Shown here: in pieces, positions 48,773 to 61,300 of the stretch
How positions within the stretch are numbered: the first letter of the stretch is position 1
Layout: each line of letters opens with the position of its first letter
The notes under the pieces: model-generated
Seen by the model: only the letters and a program-made list of their open reading frames with translations
Told to the model about the DNA's origin: nothing
The model's database searches: none
Origin: Tubiluchus corallicola
Taxonomy: Eukaryota; Priapulida; Priapulimorpha; Priapulimorphida; Tubiluchidae
Direction of reading: 5' to 3'
Assembly (NCBI GenBank): GCA_030141605.1
Contig: JAQGDQ010000532.1
Span: 62,001 to 126,000 of the forward strand
Length of the DNA stretch: 64,000 bases
Program-made: the position numbers and the translations under genes

Positions 48773-48778
48773 AATAAA
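48773..48778 (+). terminator. Polyadenylation signal AATAAA of the quinone-reductase gene
   Basis: TTCAATAAAGTCAA lies 210 bp after the TGA at 48561-48563 and is followed by a T-rich stretch. This is the first canonical AATAAA after the stop. Confidence 0.6.
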
Positions 48779-49494
48779 GTCAATTTATTTTTATAAATAA
48801 GCCGATTATTTGTATAGTAATAATAATCATAATATCGTCATTAATAATCAAGACACAGACATCAAAAATCGTAAAACAATTCATGCTGTTCTATTCATCA
48901 AATAGTGAAATCTCAAAAAAATTGTGCAACTTGCTCTGTGCAGATTCTAAACCATCACTTTAATACATTTTATCCGTTTGTAAATAAAAAATCTATAACA
49001 CTGACAAAATTGTTAACATAGTATTTGAACAATAAAAATTAACAAATAAGCCAGACATACTATACTAATTATGGAGTTCTACTAACGAAGTCCGTCATTT
49101 GTCAATTTATTTGTCAAAATTCAAACCTACAATTACTTACTACTCTGGTTCTTTAATTCAAAGTGCAATTAATTCTATTCTCTGTTTTATTAATATCACT
49201 TATATTAACGACTAAGTACCGGGATATTGCTTTAGAAATTACATCATTATCATTTTTACATACATCTATTTACCGATCTTATCACGATAAATAACGCTAA
49301 CTCGAAACTTGCTAATAGTCATCTCTTCCTATTTTCACCATCTATACAAAAGAGTATAGTACAAAGAATGTATGACAATGTTTGTCTACTGTACCGCAGA
49401 TACTATAGTATACATATACGCTTGCTAATACTGTTGTAATGAGTCAAGCTAACTCATAGTTCCACACTCATTAGATTACAAGATTTAATTTACA

Positions 49495-50965
49495 CAGAAG
49501 AATGCCATCAATACAGCAACTGCAGTTTGACAATAAAACATTTTGTACAGAAACATGTCATCAATGCAGCACGTGCAGTTTGACAATAGAACATTTTGTA
49601 CAGAAAAATGCCACCAATACAGCAAGTGCAGTTTGACAATAAAACATTTTGTACAGGAAAATGTCATCAATACAGCAACTGCAGTTTGACAATAGAACAT
49701 TTTGTACAGAAAAATGTCGTCAATACAGCAACTGCAGTTTGACAATAGAACATTTTATACAGGAAAATGTCATCAATACAGCAACTGCAGTTTGGCAATA
49801 GAACATTTTGTACAGAAAAATGTCATCAATGCAGCACGTGCAGTTTGACAATAGAACATTTTGTACAGAAAAATGTCATCAATACAGCACGTGCAGTTTG
49901 GCAATAGAACATTTTGTACAGGAAAATGTCATCAATGCAGCAACTGCAGTTTGGCAATAGAACATTTTGTACAGGAAAATGTCATCAATACAGCAACTGC
50001 AGTTTGACAATAGAACATTTTATACAGGAAAATGTCATCAATACAGCAACTGCAGTTTGGCAATAGAACATTTTGTACAGGAAAATGTCATCAATACAGC
50101 AACTGCAGTTTGACAATAGAACATTTTGTACAGAAAAATGTCGTCAATACAGCAACTGCAGTTTGACAATAGAACATTTTGTACAGGAAAATGTCATCAA
50201 TACAGCAACTGCAGTTTGACAATAGAACATTTTGTACAGAAAAATGTCGTCAATACAGCAACTGCAGTTTGACAATAGAACATTTTATACAGGAAAATGT
50301 CATCAATACAGCAACTGCAGTTTGACAATAGAACATTTTGTACAGAAAAATGTTGTCAATACAGCAACTGCAGTTTGACAATAGAACATTTTGTACAGAA
50401 AAATGTCGTCAATACAGCAACTGCAGTTTGACAATAGAACATTTTGTACAGGAAAATGTCATCAATACAGCAACTGCAGTTTGACAATAGAACATTTTGT
50501 ACAGAAAAATGTCGTCAATACAGCAACTGCAGTTTGACAATAGAACATTTTATACAGGAAAATGTCATCAATACAGCAACTGCAGTTTGGCAATAGAACA
50601 TTTTGTACAGAAAAATGTCATCAATGCAGCACGTGCAGTTTGACAATAGAACATTTTGTACAGAAAAATGTCATCAATACAGCACGTGCAGTTTGGCAAT
50701 AGAACATTTTGTACAGGAAAATGTCATCAATGCAGCAACTGCAGTTTGGCAATAGAACATTTTGTACAGGAAAATGTCATCAATACAGCAACTGCAGTTT
50801 GACAATAGAACATTTTATACAGGAAAATGTCATCAATACAGCAACTGCAGTTTGGCAATAGAACATTTTGTACAGAAAAATGTCATCAATACAGCAACTG
50901 CAGTTTGGCAATAGAACATTTTGTACAGAAAAATGTCATCAATACAGTAAGTGCAGTTTGACAAG
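49495..50965. repeat. 53-bp satellite array, about 28 copies, with higher-order structure
   Basis: The unit contains AACATTTTGTACAGRAAAAT, GTCATCAATACAGCAACTGC and AGTTTGACAATAG. Variants switch AACTGC with ACGTGC, gaining a CACGTG E-box, and GACAATAG with GGCAATAG. The order of variants from about 49741 recurs from about 50536, a shift of 795 bp or 15 units, showing duplication of a multi-unit block. It lies between the 3' ends of two convergent genes, about 0.9 kb past the quinone-reductase stop. Confidence 0.97.
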
Positions 50966-51207
50966 GTTACACTATCAAGCATTCCGCTAATAATCACTAG
51001 GTGTCTCACAAAACGACTGTGTTAAACTTTATTAATTAAATGATTCAGTATAAAAATTCAATTGCTTTAGACTAACAGCGGCTAAGTTGTAAGTGAAATT
51101 CTGACATTACATATCTATATTTAAGTAAATACGTTTTTTACAAGAGATGCACTGATTTAATAATTCTCAGTTAGCAAACAGTCAATCTGTGTGATAATAC
51201 AAATGAT

Positions 51208-51773
51208 CAGTGGCGTATCTAGGATGTGGCAGGTGCCTCGGGCGCCACTCAGCATGTTCCGAAAAAAAATGAATTTTCTTCTGTATGATGTATGAATAAA
51301 TGTATGGTTTATCTTTTTGTGTGTGTGAGAAGCACTATAAGGTGGCCAGATTGTTAAAGAACTTGTGTAAATTATTATGCAAAAATATAGTGCTTGGGGC
51401 TACATGACCATGCATCTGTCACTGCTCGTGCTTAGTAGCAACTGGCAGTAGGATCATTCTCCCGCAAAAACTAGGCAGGTAATTTAGAATTCTGTGCAAA
51501 ATCTAAGAAAAATAAATGTTTTTATTAAAAAAAGTGTTATTTCTTATGTTAGTCATTTTTAAGAAGACCATGGAACGTTTTTTCATATTCTTCCATTTAA
51601 CAAAGGTTTTTGAATTCTTCTTTTGTATAGTTCGTTCTATATCCTACCACAATACTCTCTGTGTATATTTAAATAAAATAAACAAAAATGAAAAAAGATT
51701 CATGTCAGATGTTTGGACATGTGCGCAACATCAGTGCTTTCCACAGGAGCCATTTTCCCTAGATACGCCCCTG
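51208..51773. mobile_element. hAT-like non-autonomous element
   Basis: Left end CAGTGGCGTATCTAGG and right end CCTAGATACGCCCCTG are inverted repeats of 16 bp with one mismatch. The CAGTGGCGTAKCTAGG end is common in hAT elements. Flanks share only CAAA, so the target duplication is not proven. There is no transposase in the 566 bp. Confidence 0.65.
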
Positions 51774-52269
51774 CAAACAACATTATTACTACATTATTTA
51801 GTCCTAAGAAAACGTGATAATACATGGTAATGGAATGTTTTTGTGACGCGGGCAGTTCACTGGCACAAATACTTGAATCCGTATGCTCGATTGCTCCCAC
51901 TACACTAATGCAAACGGACGTTTTGTAAATAATATTTATAACAGGAGCATAAGACGTTACAAAAAAACCTTTTAAAATTAAGTACAAGCACTTTATGCAT
52001 GCAAAACAAACTGTTTACAATAATTGTTACTATAGTGATTTAAACAAAACAAATAATAATAACACTAGGCAACAGACAAGCAGCACATTCACTGAACAAT
52101 ATTAATTATCTGCAAATCATAAAAATATTAAATTTACATAGAGCATTTTTGGCAATAATACAATAACTTATATACAGAAGAAAACGCATAAGCTATTACT
52201 GCAAAAAATCTCATTTTTTCCTAATAAACAATAAAATACAATTGTAATAATAAAAAGCTACTGGCACAC

Positions 52270-52275
52270 TTTAAT
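52270..52275 (-). terminator. Possible ATTAAA polyadenylation signal of the DOCK gene
   Basis: ATTAAA on the minus strand 45 bp after the TGA (52320-52318). No canonical AATAAA lies nearer. A longer 3' UTR is possible. Confidence 0.3.
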
Positions 52276-52317
52276 TCGGTAGAATTAGAATCATTATATA
52301 ACGAGTGTAAACATAAA

Positions 52318-55300
52318 TCATAATCGTTCGCTTTCTGGCAGGTATTCAAGATTAACCTGCTTTTGATTTTCACCGGTAGGTAAAACTGCTTCGATGTCCA
52401 CTAGGTGGTGTGTGTCGTCGCGGGGAATGTCGGGTGTGCTCGGCTTCCGCACTGGCACCGGCGGTACCTTGGACAGGTTGGGCAATTCTCGATCAGAACT
52501 GACCTTTCGGTTCTGCCATATGTTGGACTGTGACTTGGATTTTGTGGGGCGTGGAGGAGGGGGTGTAGCCTCCACTTTGCCCGGTCGGTCGGGAACAGGC
52601 GGAACTGATTTTGTGGGGCGCACTGGCTTTGCTGGCGCCCTCTGAGGGCTTTTGTCAAGTTTGGGGTGATCTTGAGAAAAAGAACGGCCGATTTTGACAA
52701 CGTGCTTGGAGGAGGTGGTGTGAACCACGCTGGTTGTCCGCACGCTGCTGGAGTGCACTTTCATCGGCTTTTCCTTTGCCTGAGGAGAAGAGCCGTTCTG
52801 CACAGGAGAACGATGAAGAGGAGAGCGAGGAGAGGTGACGTCTTGTACTGGAGAGCGAGACGGAATCGCTGGAGAAATGTTTGCTGGTGTAACATCTGGT
52901 CTGGAACCCTGAAACACGGACAATACAAATTACTACATTAGAATTTCAATTTAAACTAGATTAGAATTTATTAAACAAATCTGTTTTTTGTTTCGCAATA
53001 GAAAAGATAGTACCTTAGTAATAAACTTAGATTTGAATAGACGAAAGTAATTTCGATTTTTCCTTTTAAGAATAAACAGAGAGTTCTTTACTAATAAGCA
53101 ATGAAAAAAGGTTAAACAAATACAATTAGCCACCATTTTCAAACAATGATGCCAGCAGGCTAATGGCACATTCAGACTAGAGAGTTTTCTCGCCAAGTAA
53201 CTCACAAGCTTATTCACACTAGAGACCAATAGTTGCTGCAAGTTACTCTCCTACTCTCCTATTTTCCATTCACTACTACAAGAGTAACTTGCCGAGGCAT
53301 TTACACTAGATAGTAACTCACAGCAAATGTGAGACAGTTTGCAATGACCTTGTCAACAGTAACTCATAAAGCAATTCACAGAGAGAGAGAGCTCATGACA
53401 GAAAACTCGCTAGTCTGACTCTGAAAGTGCCATAGCACTATAGAAGAAATAGTCCTGCGACCTACAGCAATATTGTCTTTAACAAAAATGTCACACCAAA
53501 ATTAAAACAGTTGCATATATACTGAAGAAAAGATATTTGTGCTGGTAACAACACTTCCAGTAAAGTCTGTCTGAGTATCTAAAAATAAGATGCATTTATT
53601 ATATAAATGTGTATTGGTAAGAATCATCATTAAGATACTGAGTTTGGAATCATTTACCTTTCGTCCTGGTAACCGAGGCGGAGCGTCAATATCACACGTT
53701 GGCGTGGTGTCTCCACCAGATGGGACAGGCGACAGACTTGATCCTGCACCTGTTACACATAATGAGATTAAATAATTACGGCAAAAACCTGACAAATAAT
53801 CGCTTTATATCTAAGAGAAATTATCTGCAACCTGAGGCAGCATTCTAAACGTGGCACATTAAAAACGACGTAGGCGAAAGCCATCACTCCAAAGCTAGAA
53901 ATTTCAAAAATAACCCACCCTACATGCAATGAATAACCCTTACAATCATACCTTAAAACAATTTTTCATTTCTGCAACATACAAACTTTTACAAATAGCT
54001 TATTCTAACAATAATTAAATCTAAAATCGAATACTTAATATGCATATTGTCCCAAAGAATATTGGTAAGCACCATTAATGCAATTGCAGGAAAGGTTGAC
54101 ATTATACATTGCATTTTAAGTTTTCAATTTAGATTTAATTCACCAATAGATGTCTCTGCTGGGAAACTGGCATTAGCAACAAAGACTCAGCTTATGTACA
54201 GCGGGTATGTTGCTAAGACAACAGCAACGGCAATGGCGTGCAAACAGATCATATGAAAGCATCTGCGATGACACAAGTTTGTGCCACAACAAACGTAGCT
54301 GAGGTGTCTGAGTTCCAAGAGAGAAAATTAAAATTGAAACTGTCTGAGTTCAGCTCAGTTAAATTTACAGTAATACTAGTTCAGGATCAATATTCCAGTT
54401 GATGTTTTAACAATTTCTACAGCCGATCTTATGTAAAATACAAATCCACATAGACTGTTAGCACTTTCAGAAAGGCGTTTTCCCCAACAGCGCCATCTAG
54501 AGAGTTTTTCTGCTAATTTCTTCTCACTGCAGTTTTATTAAATTAAGGCAAATTCTTTGATACAACAAGCTGATAGTAAAATGTCTCTGATACCATACAC
54601 TAACATGGCAAAAACAATAACCAAAACACTGTATGGGAGGCAAACAATAGACAGCAAAGAAGCCAATGGTCTTTTGTCACAATAAAAATTCTTTAAACAC
54701 AAACCGAGCTTCATAAACTATAAAGCCCGTGTCACACGAAGCTGGACATGATCCGTAAGGCGTAAGCTATAAGGAGTAAAAGCTGCCACATGAAAATTAA
54801 CATATTATAATCAATCGTCATTGTCACAAGGGAATCCATTTGCCATCTTCTTATAACTAGCATAAATGATAATTAACAAAAGAGTTTAGCTGAACTGGAA
54901 TAATGCAAAACAAAAAACATATTATAAAACGCATTTTGAAAGCTACCATAATAATATACAGAGCAACTGAAAACAGTGTAGCTTAGTTCAGCAACAATCT
55001 ACACAGAATGCAAAAGCATCAAATTGTTAACTTAGGTTTAAATATTTCAGCCAACTCAATCTAATGTTCAGAAAATCAACGTGAAGCCATTCAAATGCGA
55101 ATATTTGACGGTGAACGTACTTTCATCAGACTCATTATTGTCATCATCATCATCATTAACAGCTACTGGTTTACTGTAGTCGGCTGCTGCTTCCATACTT
55201 TTTAGAATACGGTCGTGTATTTTCAACATTTCTATTTTAAAATTTTAATATTTCGCTTAGTTTGCTAACAAATTTCTCACTGTATTCGAACAAACTTACG

Positions 55301-58300
55301 ATAATGAAATAATGTATACTATTTCAGTGTATAATATATTATGCTTATATTTTAACTAATTATTTATTTAACCTATGCTATTATTTATTCACTAATCCTT
55401 GTAAATAATTCTACTGTACCTGAGTATGAACGAGTAAAAATAATAAGAAGAAAATGATAGATGTAGCTACTTGTGAATTTGTAAAACAACATTAATTGTG
55501 TGCTTGCAAACCGTCCATAAGTCGGAACAGTTAAAACTACATAATGATGCTAAAAGGTAGAAAGCACCAAAAATTTCGTCAAACGTCGATTTTTTAATTT
55601 TTTTTATGAAAACAAATGCTAAATATATTGGACTTTTATATTCTAGCATCAAATTATCAGAAAAATGTCCGAAAATACTAAAAATCTAATTCTATAACTC
55701 ATTACCCACTTTTATGTCTAGAAACTATTACTGCAATTGTAAAAAAACTGTATTTTCTAACTCCGATTGTAACTTGTGGAAGTAGTCACTTTGCTTCGGG
55801 TTTTTTCTTTTGACAAGACCGAATCTTCGTCAGGAAGAGCCATCCACTGGATTTAAACCTGCACTGAACTTCAACATGGATTATCTCAGGTTAGAAATAA
55901 CACAGAGAGATGAACTTGGTATCAAAATGATCCTCACAAAATGGAGAGTCAGGATATGTGAATAACTAGAAAAGCTTAATTGCCAATTTATGGACGATTT
56001 TGCTATGCAAGCACACATTATACAATATACATTTATTATATTTAAACTATAATCGTACAATATAAATAATCATTTCCTAACAATAAATTATTCAGTAAAC
56101 AGTAAGTACTCATGTAGTGAAGCCATACCATAATGTAAATACATGAGGTGCATTCTAATACCAAAAATAAGTCATGTTTGGATTATACTGTACAAACAAT
56201 TCATAGGTTTTTAGCAGCCACATTCGTAAATCATTTTTTTACTAAAAAGAAAATCGTTTAGCATTATAGTGTTCCAGTAACTTAAAATACAGATATCTAC
56301 AATGTTGGTTAACTCCAATTGGAAAGTGTTGCTGACTCACCCTCCATGGTGCGCCACTCAATAACCCAAACACGTATTTTCAATCTTATTGACAAGATAC
56401 AGTAATTTTAAATTTTATTTAGTTAGTGATGTGTGCGCTAAGAATGCTTTGATTATTTTTTCAGACTTTGCACAATGTTATTTTAACTTGTTTCAAATGA
56501 CTTATCGTCAAAATGGCTGCGTCTAATGGTCATCGCCAGAGCTTATATTTACATGTTTTATACAGCGTTATTGCTGACGCAAGTCTAATATGCAGAAAGG
56601 CAGTATGTAAGTGGTATAAAATTTTAATACCAGAATTTCTTAAGCTTTATGTAACTGGAGAGTTTACTTGTGCTCTAAGCACTCAACGAAAAGATTATTT
56701 AACAAAACATTAAAGTACAAAAGAAAACAGTACTCAAATTACTCATGATTACTCAAAAGTGATAAAATTTATCTATTCTAATACATGTCAATGCTGATGG
56801 ATAAAAACCGAGTTTCCAAATGTTTCAAAATTGATTTACTTACTAAACAGATTGCAAATGATATTCTATTCGCCTCAAACAATTTCTGTAATACCTAAAA
56901 AACATCTATATTTTTAAGTTTTCAAACACTGCAGGATATGACGTAAACAATAAAAAATAAAGTATTGTCAATAACAGAATCTTTATAAAGTCCAGAACAT
57001 GACACCTGACCTTACACCACAATCAAAAACGCGCAGCCAAATGGGAAAAAAATCAATAAACAACTTACTCATGATAAGTCGAGGAGATTTCGGCGGAAGG
57101 GGAGGCGCTACGTTGCTACTTCCGCCCTCTCGGCTGTCTTGACTGCTTCCGCCTCCGCTGTGTTTACTCAATGTGCTAATAGAGCTGTCTTCAGAACTCC
57201 AGCTGGTCATCCGCTGATGGTCCGACATGGCGTCCAAACGTTTGGAAGAAGGGCAAAGAGTTTCGACGCTAGTTTGTGAACCTGCAAGTGCAGTTTAGTA
57301 ACACAGTGTGAGAATGTTGCAAAAGAACTTTGTGAGATAAGATCTAGTAGCAACCAACATGTTTTAGGACTGATGCTGAATGTTGCAAAAGAATTTTGTA
57401 TGATAAGATCTAGTAGCAACCAACATGTTTTATGACTAATACTAAGACATGCTTTAAAAGAAAGACCAAGTCTTCAGGGAAGTTAAGCTTACTTCAAAGG
57501 TCACTTACTCCGCCGAGGAGACACAGTGTCGAGATACAGTGTGGGCATCCCGCAAGCCTACAGCACCTGGTATTCCTAGGCGGTCACCCATCCAAGTACT
57601 AACCAGGCTCTACGTTGCTTAAGTTCGGTGATCAGATGAAATGTTTTTATAAATATGTATTGTTTATATCATACCGATGAAAATAAATATCTTATCTTAT
57701 CTTACCTACAAAAAATAAGCACTTGTATGCAAAATAGCTGCCAATTACTGTATAAGAAAAGAGATTTGTTTTCTTCAAAACTTTAATGGCTAATATGTAA
57801 TAAGTAGGGCAAAGTGAGCACTCTAATGAATGGGCTTTTGGTTGTAAAAGTGCAGCTGTGAGGAATAAGAACGGCAAAAGGTAAGCTGCGTACCTGTTGG
57901 AGGTGAAGCGCCGTTATCCATCTCTCCTTCCCCGACATTCTGAAACAAAAACCGACACTGATTAGATGATGTTTTCCTTGCAATAAACAGAAAATGCTGC
58001 AGATGCTACACGAATCTTGTGTGCTTGCAAATCAAAACTGTTCATAAGTCGGCATAGTTAAAACTACGTTATTATGCTTCAAAGTAGAGTGTACCAAAAA
58101 TTTAGTCAAAAGTCAATAAACATTTTTATAAACTTCTGCATTCTATAAACTATAATCTAACTTTCAATAACGGGAATTCTTAATACTGATGGTAGTGGCA
58201 GGACCAGAATACAGCTCACTGTCAAGGGTAATCCTTTAAAATAAGACACAGACACAGGAGTGTAACCCAGTGGCCATGTTGTGGATATCTACATCATCAT

Positions 58301-61300
58301 TCAAGGAAAGAAATAGCCAAGTGGAACAATATAAGCAGCTTTACTTAACACAATTCACAATCCCGGCCCTCAGCCAATACTGGTCTACAGAGAATTCGCC
58401 TAGTGCAAGGTTACTAAACAACACACAAAGCACCAAATGACCTGCAAACATAAGAAAGAACTGGTCTAAAACTAGCAGCAAATTAAAACAAAATTAGAAA
58501 GGATATCATAAAAAAATCTAAAACTATATTTAGACACTTTTTGAACATCGGGAAACCCAAAACACTTGTAACATTGAATACACAACTTTCACTGCTTAAA
58601 ATGTGGCAATTTTTTTTATCCATTATAAAAGCTGAAAAAGGGAATGAGAACAGGAATTATACAAATGAAGGCGGACAACTTGAAATACTGAACAGAACAC
58701 TGACGGAAAAACGAAAAACATCCGCCGAACACACTGCATATCATGAAACAAAATTTTTGGAAATACAAAATACTCTGGACTCATCAGCATGTAAAAACAA
58801 TGTGGGACAGAATTAAGCCAGTTTATGCAGTACACATCCTCAGCATGTAAAAACAATGTGGGACAGAATTAAGCCAGTTTATGCAGTACACATCCTCAGC
58901 ATGTAAAAACAATGTGGGACAGAATTAAGCCAGTTTATGCAGTACACATCCTCAGCATGTAAAAACAATGTGGGACAGAATTAAGCCAGTTTATGCAGTA
59001 CACATCCTCAGCATGTAAAAACAATGTGGGACAGAATTAAGCCAGTCTATGGAGCATACAGCGTTGGACAACCGGCAGCAGTTTAGCACAGATTTCCGGC
59101 TTGTATCAGCTGCATTGACATAGCTTCACAGTGATCTCATTTGGTATCCTAACATGGACCTCAAAAGAACTATTATTTTAGCACAATTAAGGCCAGTCCC
59201 TGTTTGTTTGCAAACCCTGCACTAAACTCATAATCAATCGAAGACAAAATTAAGCGACTAGACCTTGTGAAATAGTTTAATATCTACTCAGCCAAATTCA
59301 ACCGATATTCCAAAAAAATACTGTTTTAACGTTAAACTTGTAAAACTAGAAAGCTAAAATGTGAGCAAACAATCTAATCTTTCTACATTCTTTGGTACAC
59401 TGCAAGGCAGAATCCAGCATTTACAGGCAAGACTGGAGCCTGGGTCATTATTAAAAATAACCCTCTAAGATGACCCATTGAAGATACGAATGCCATGTGC
59501 CAAACTGACATCCTGTATATCCGCACTCAATGAAGTAAACAGCCAGGCAAGATTTACAAATGATACCACCACCCAAGTATCAAATTCAGGTTAACACTCA
59601 CACTCATGCTTAATTAACTCAGTCTGTATTTTTATTTAACCACAAAATTTTTCCCACCTGTTCAATAAAGTGGCGTGACTGGTATCCGGAGTCTCTCCGC
59701 ATCTCGTGCAAAGGGAAAGGCGTATTACTAGGCTCTCTCGATTGTTTACCAGGTGTGGGTGGAGACCCTTGTGTTGGAATGCTGTAGAAGAACTTGGACT
59801 TGCCTGCTTCGCTATAAGAAGTAGGTAAGTATGACGTATGAAAGTTCTTTACATACCACATCAAATAAAAAATTGTTTTTACGTTACTTTCTTGCGATAT
59901 GACATCATAAACAAACCAGTTTTGCTGTAAAGCCAGCCTCGTTCTTGCCGTTGTTCATGTAATAAGTTTCTAGCCAATTTTCACATTATGATGTTACAAA
60001 AACAGTAACTTTGCATTCTTAATTTTTATAACAAATGAATGAAATGGATTGTTAGGCAGCTATGGCAGTACTAAATAAGGCTGTTCACAAAATGTTCACA
60101 GTAATAAAATGTTCACAAAACAGATTCCATGACAACACTAAATCGCATTCTAAATGATATATCAAGCAGTTGGGCAGGAAAAACTTAATAAGTGAGTAAC
60201 CCAATGCTTTAGTGTTTAGCACTAATTTCAGAAGAGACTAATCAAATTTTATGTGAAATTATACAAACAAAGATTAGCTTTTAAACAACGCATGTCTTGA
60301 CAAAATATCATGTGAACAAAACATCAACTATTTAATAAATCAAAGAAATGTACACTTACGAAAACTTTCTGTATGTGACGGGTTGAGTACGCATATCAAA
60401 AGACGATGTGGAGTTTATTGTCTCTGTACTAGAATCCATGCTAGTCAATGATGAAGCGGAGTCAACCGACGTCATTTCCCATGGTCCGTGCTGCAGTGAA
60501 CCTTTCCTCTGTAACCATAGCAACATAAAACCATGAAAACATGGCGTTGAGAAGTTTTAAATTTTTATTGTCGAAATTATTTTTTACCCGAAATTGAAAA
60601 TTGGCTTATCGGCTTTTTTGAAAAAAATCCCGAATCCGCCTATAAGTGCAGTTGCCTAAATGCCTACTACGGTTGCCAAGGAATGTTCTAAGTAATATTA
60701 GTAGTTAGCAAAAAAAATGTTAGCAATATCTAGGCATCAAAGAAAGTTTGTAAGAATATTAAACAATTTATCTAAACGTACCACTGCTGGTATGTCCTTA
60801 TTTAATGAATGCGGTATAATAATTCTCGAAGACTTGGTTATATATCACTTGTCTATTTATATGTACAAGACATACTACAACTTGTTTCCCACTTCCTTTG
60901 CAAATCCCATTACAGCAAATCCTAAACATTACTTTACAAGGTTCAACGAATATCATGTCCCTTACTGTCGTACTAATAGTGCCAGGCACTTTATTAAATT
61001 CACAGCCCCCAATAACTGGAATAAATTAAGTGCCCAAGTAAAAATACACAAAACTATTTATAGTTTCAAAAAGTACCTGAAAAGGACCATTTTTGATTCA
61101 TACTTATAATACAATTTTAGTGGTTCCATGTCTCATGCAGTCGCAATATATGGCCTCCAATCAATTATAATGCTACTTTAATATACCTCTATGTAAATTA
61201 AACATACACTGTGGTCGTTTCGTCTCCTCTTTTCCTTCTTCCTATCCCTAATCTTACTATTTTTTTCCATTCCATCATGTCTACTAACCCGAACCATTCT

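Noticed and set aside
49495-50965. Regular repeats resembling a CRISPR array
   Set aside because: Units are contiguous 53-bp copies without unique spacers, in a eukaryotic intergenic region. This is a satellite.
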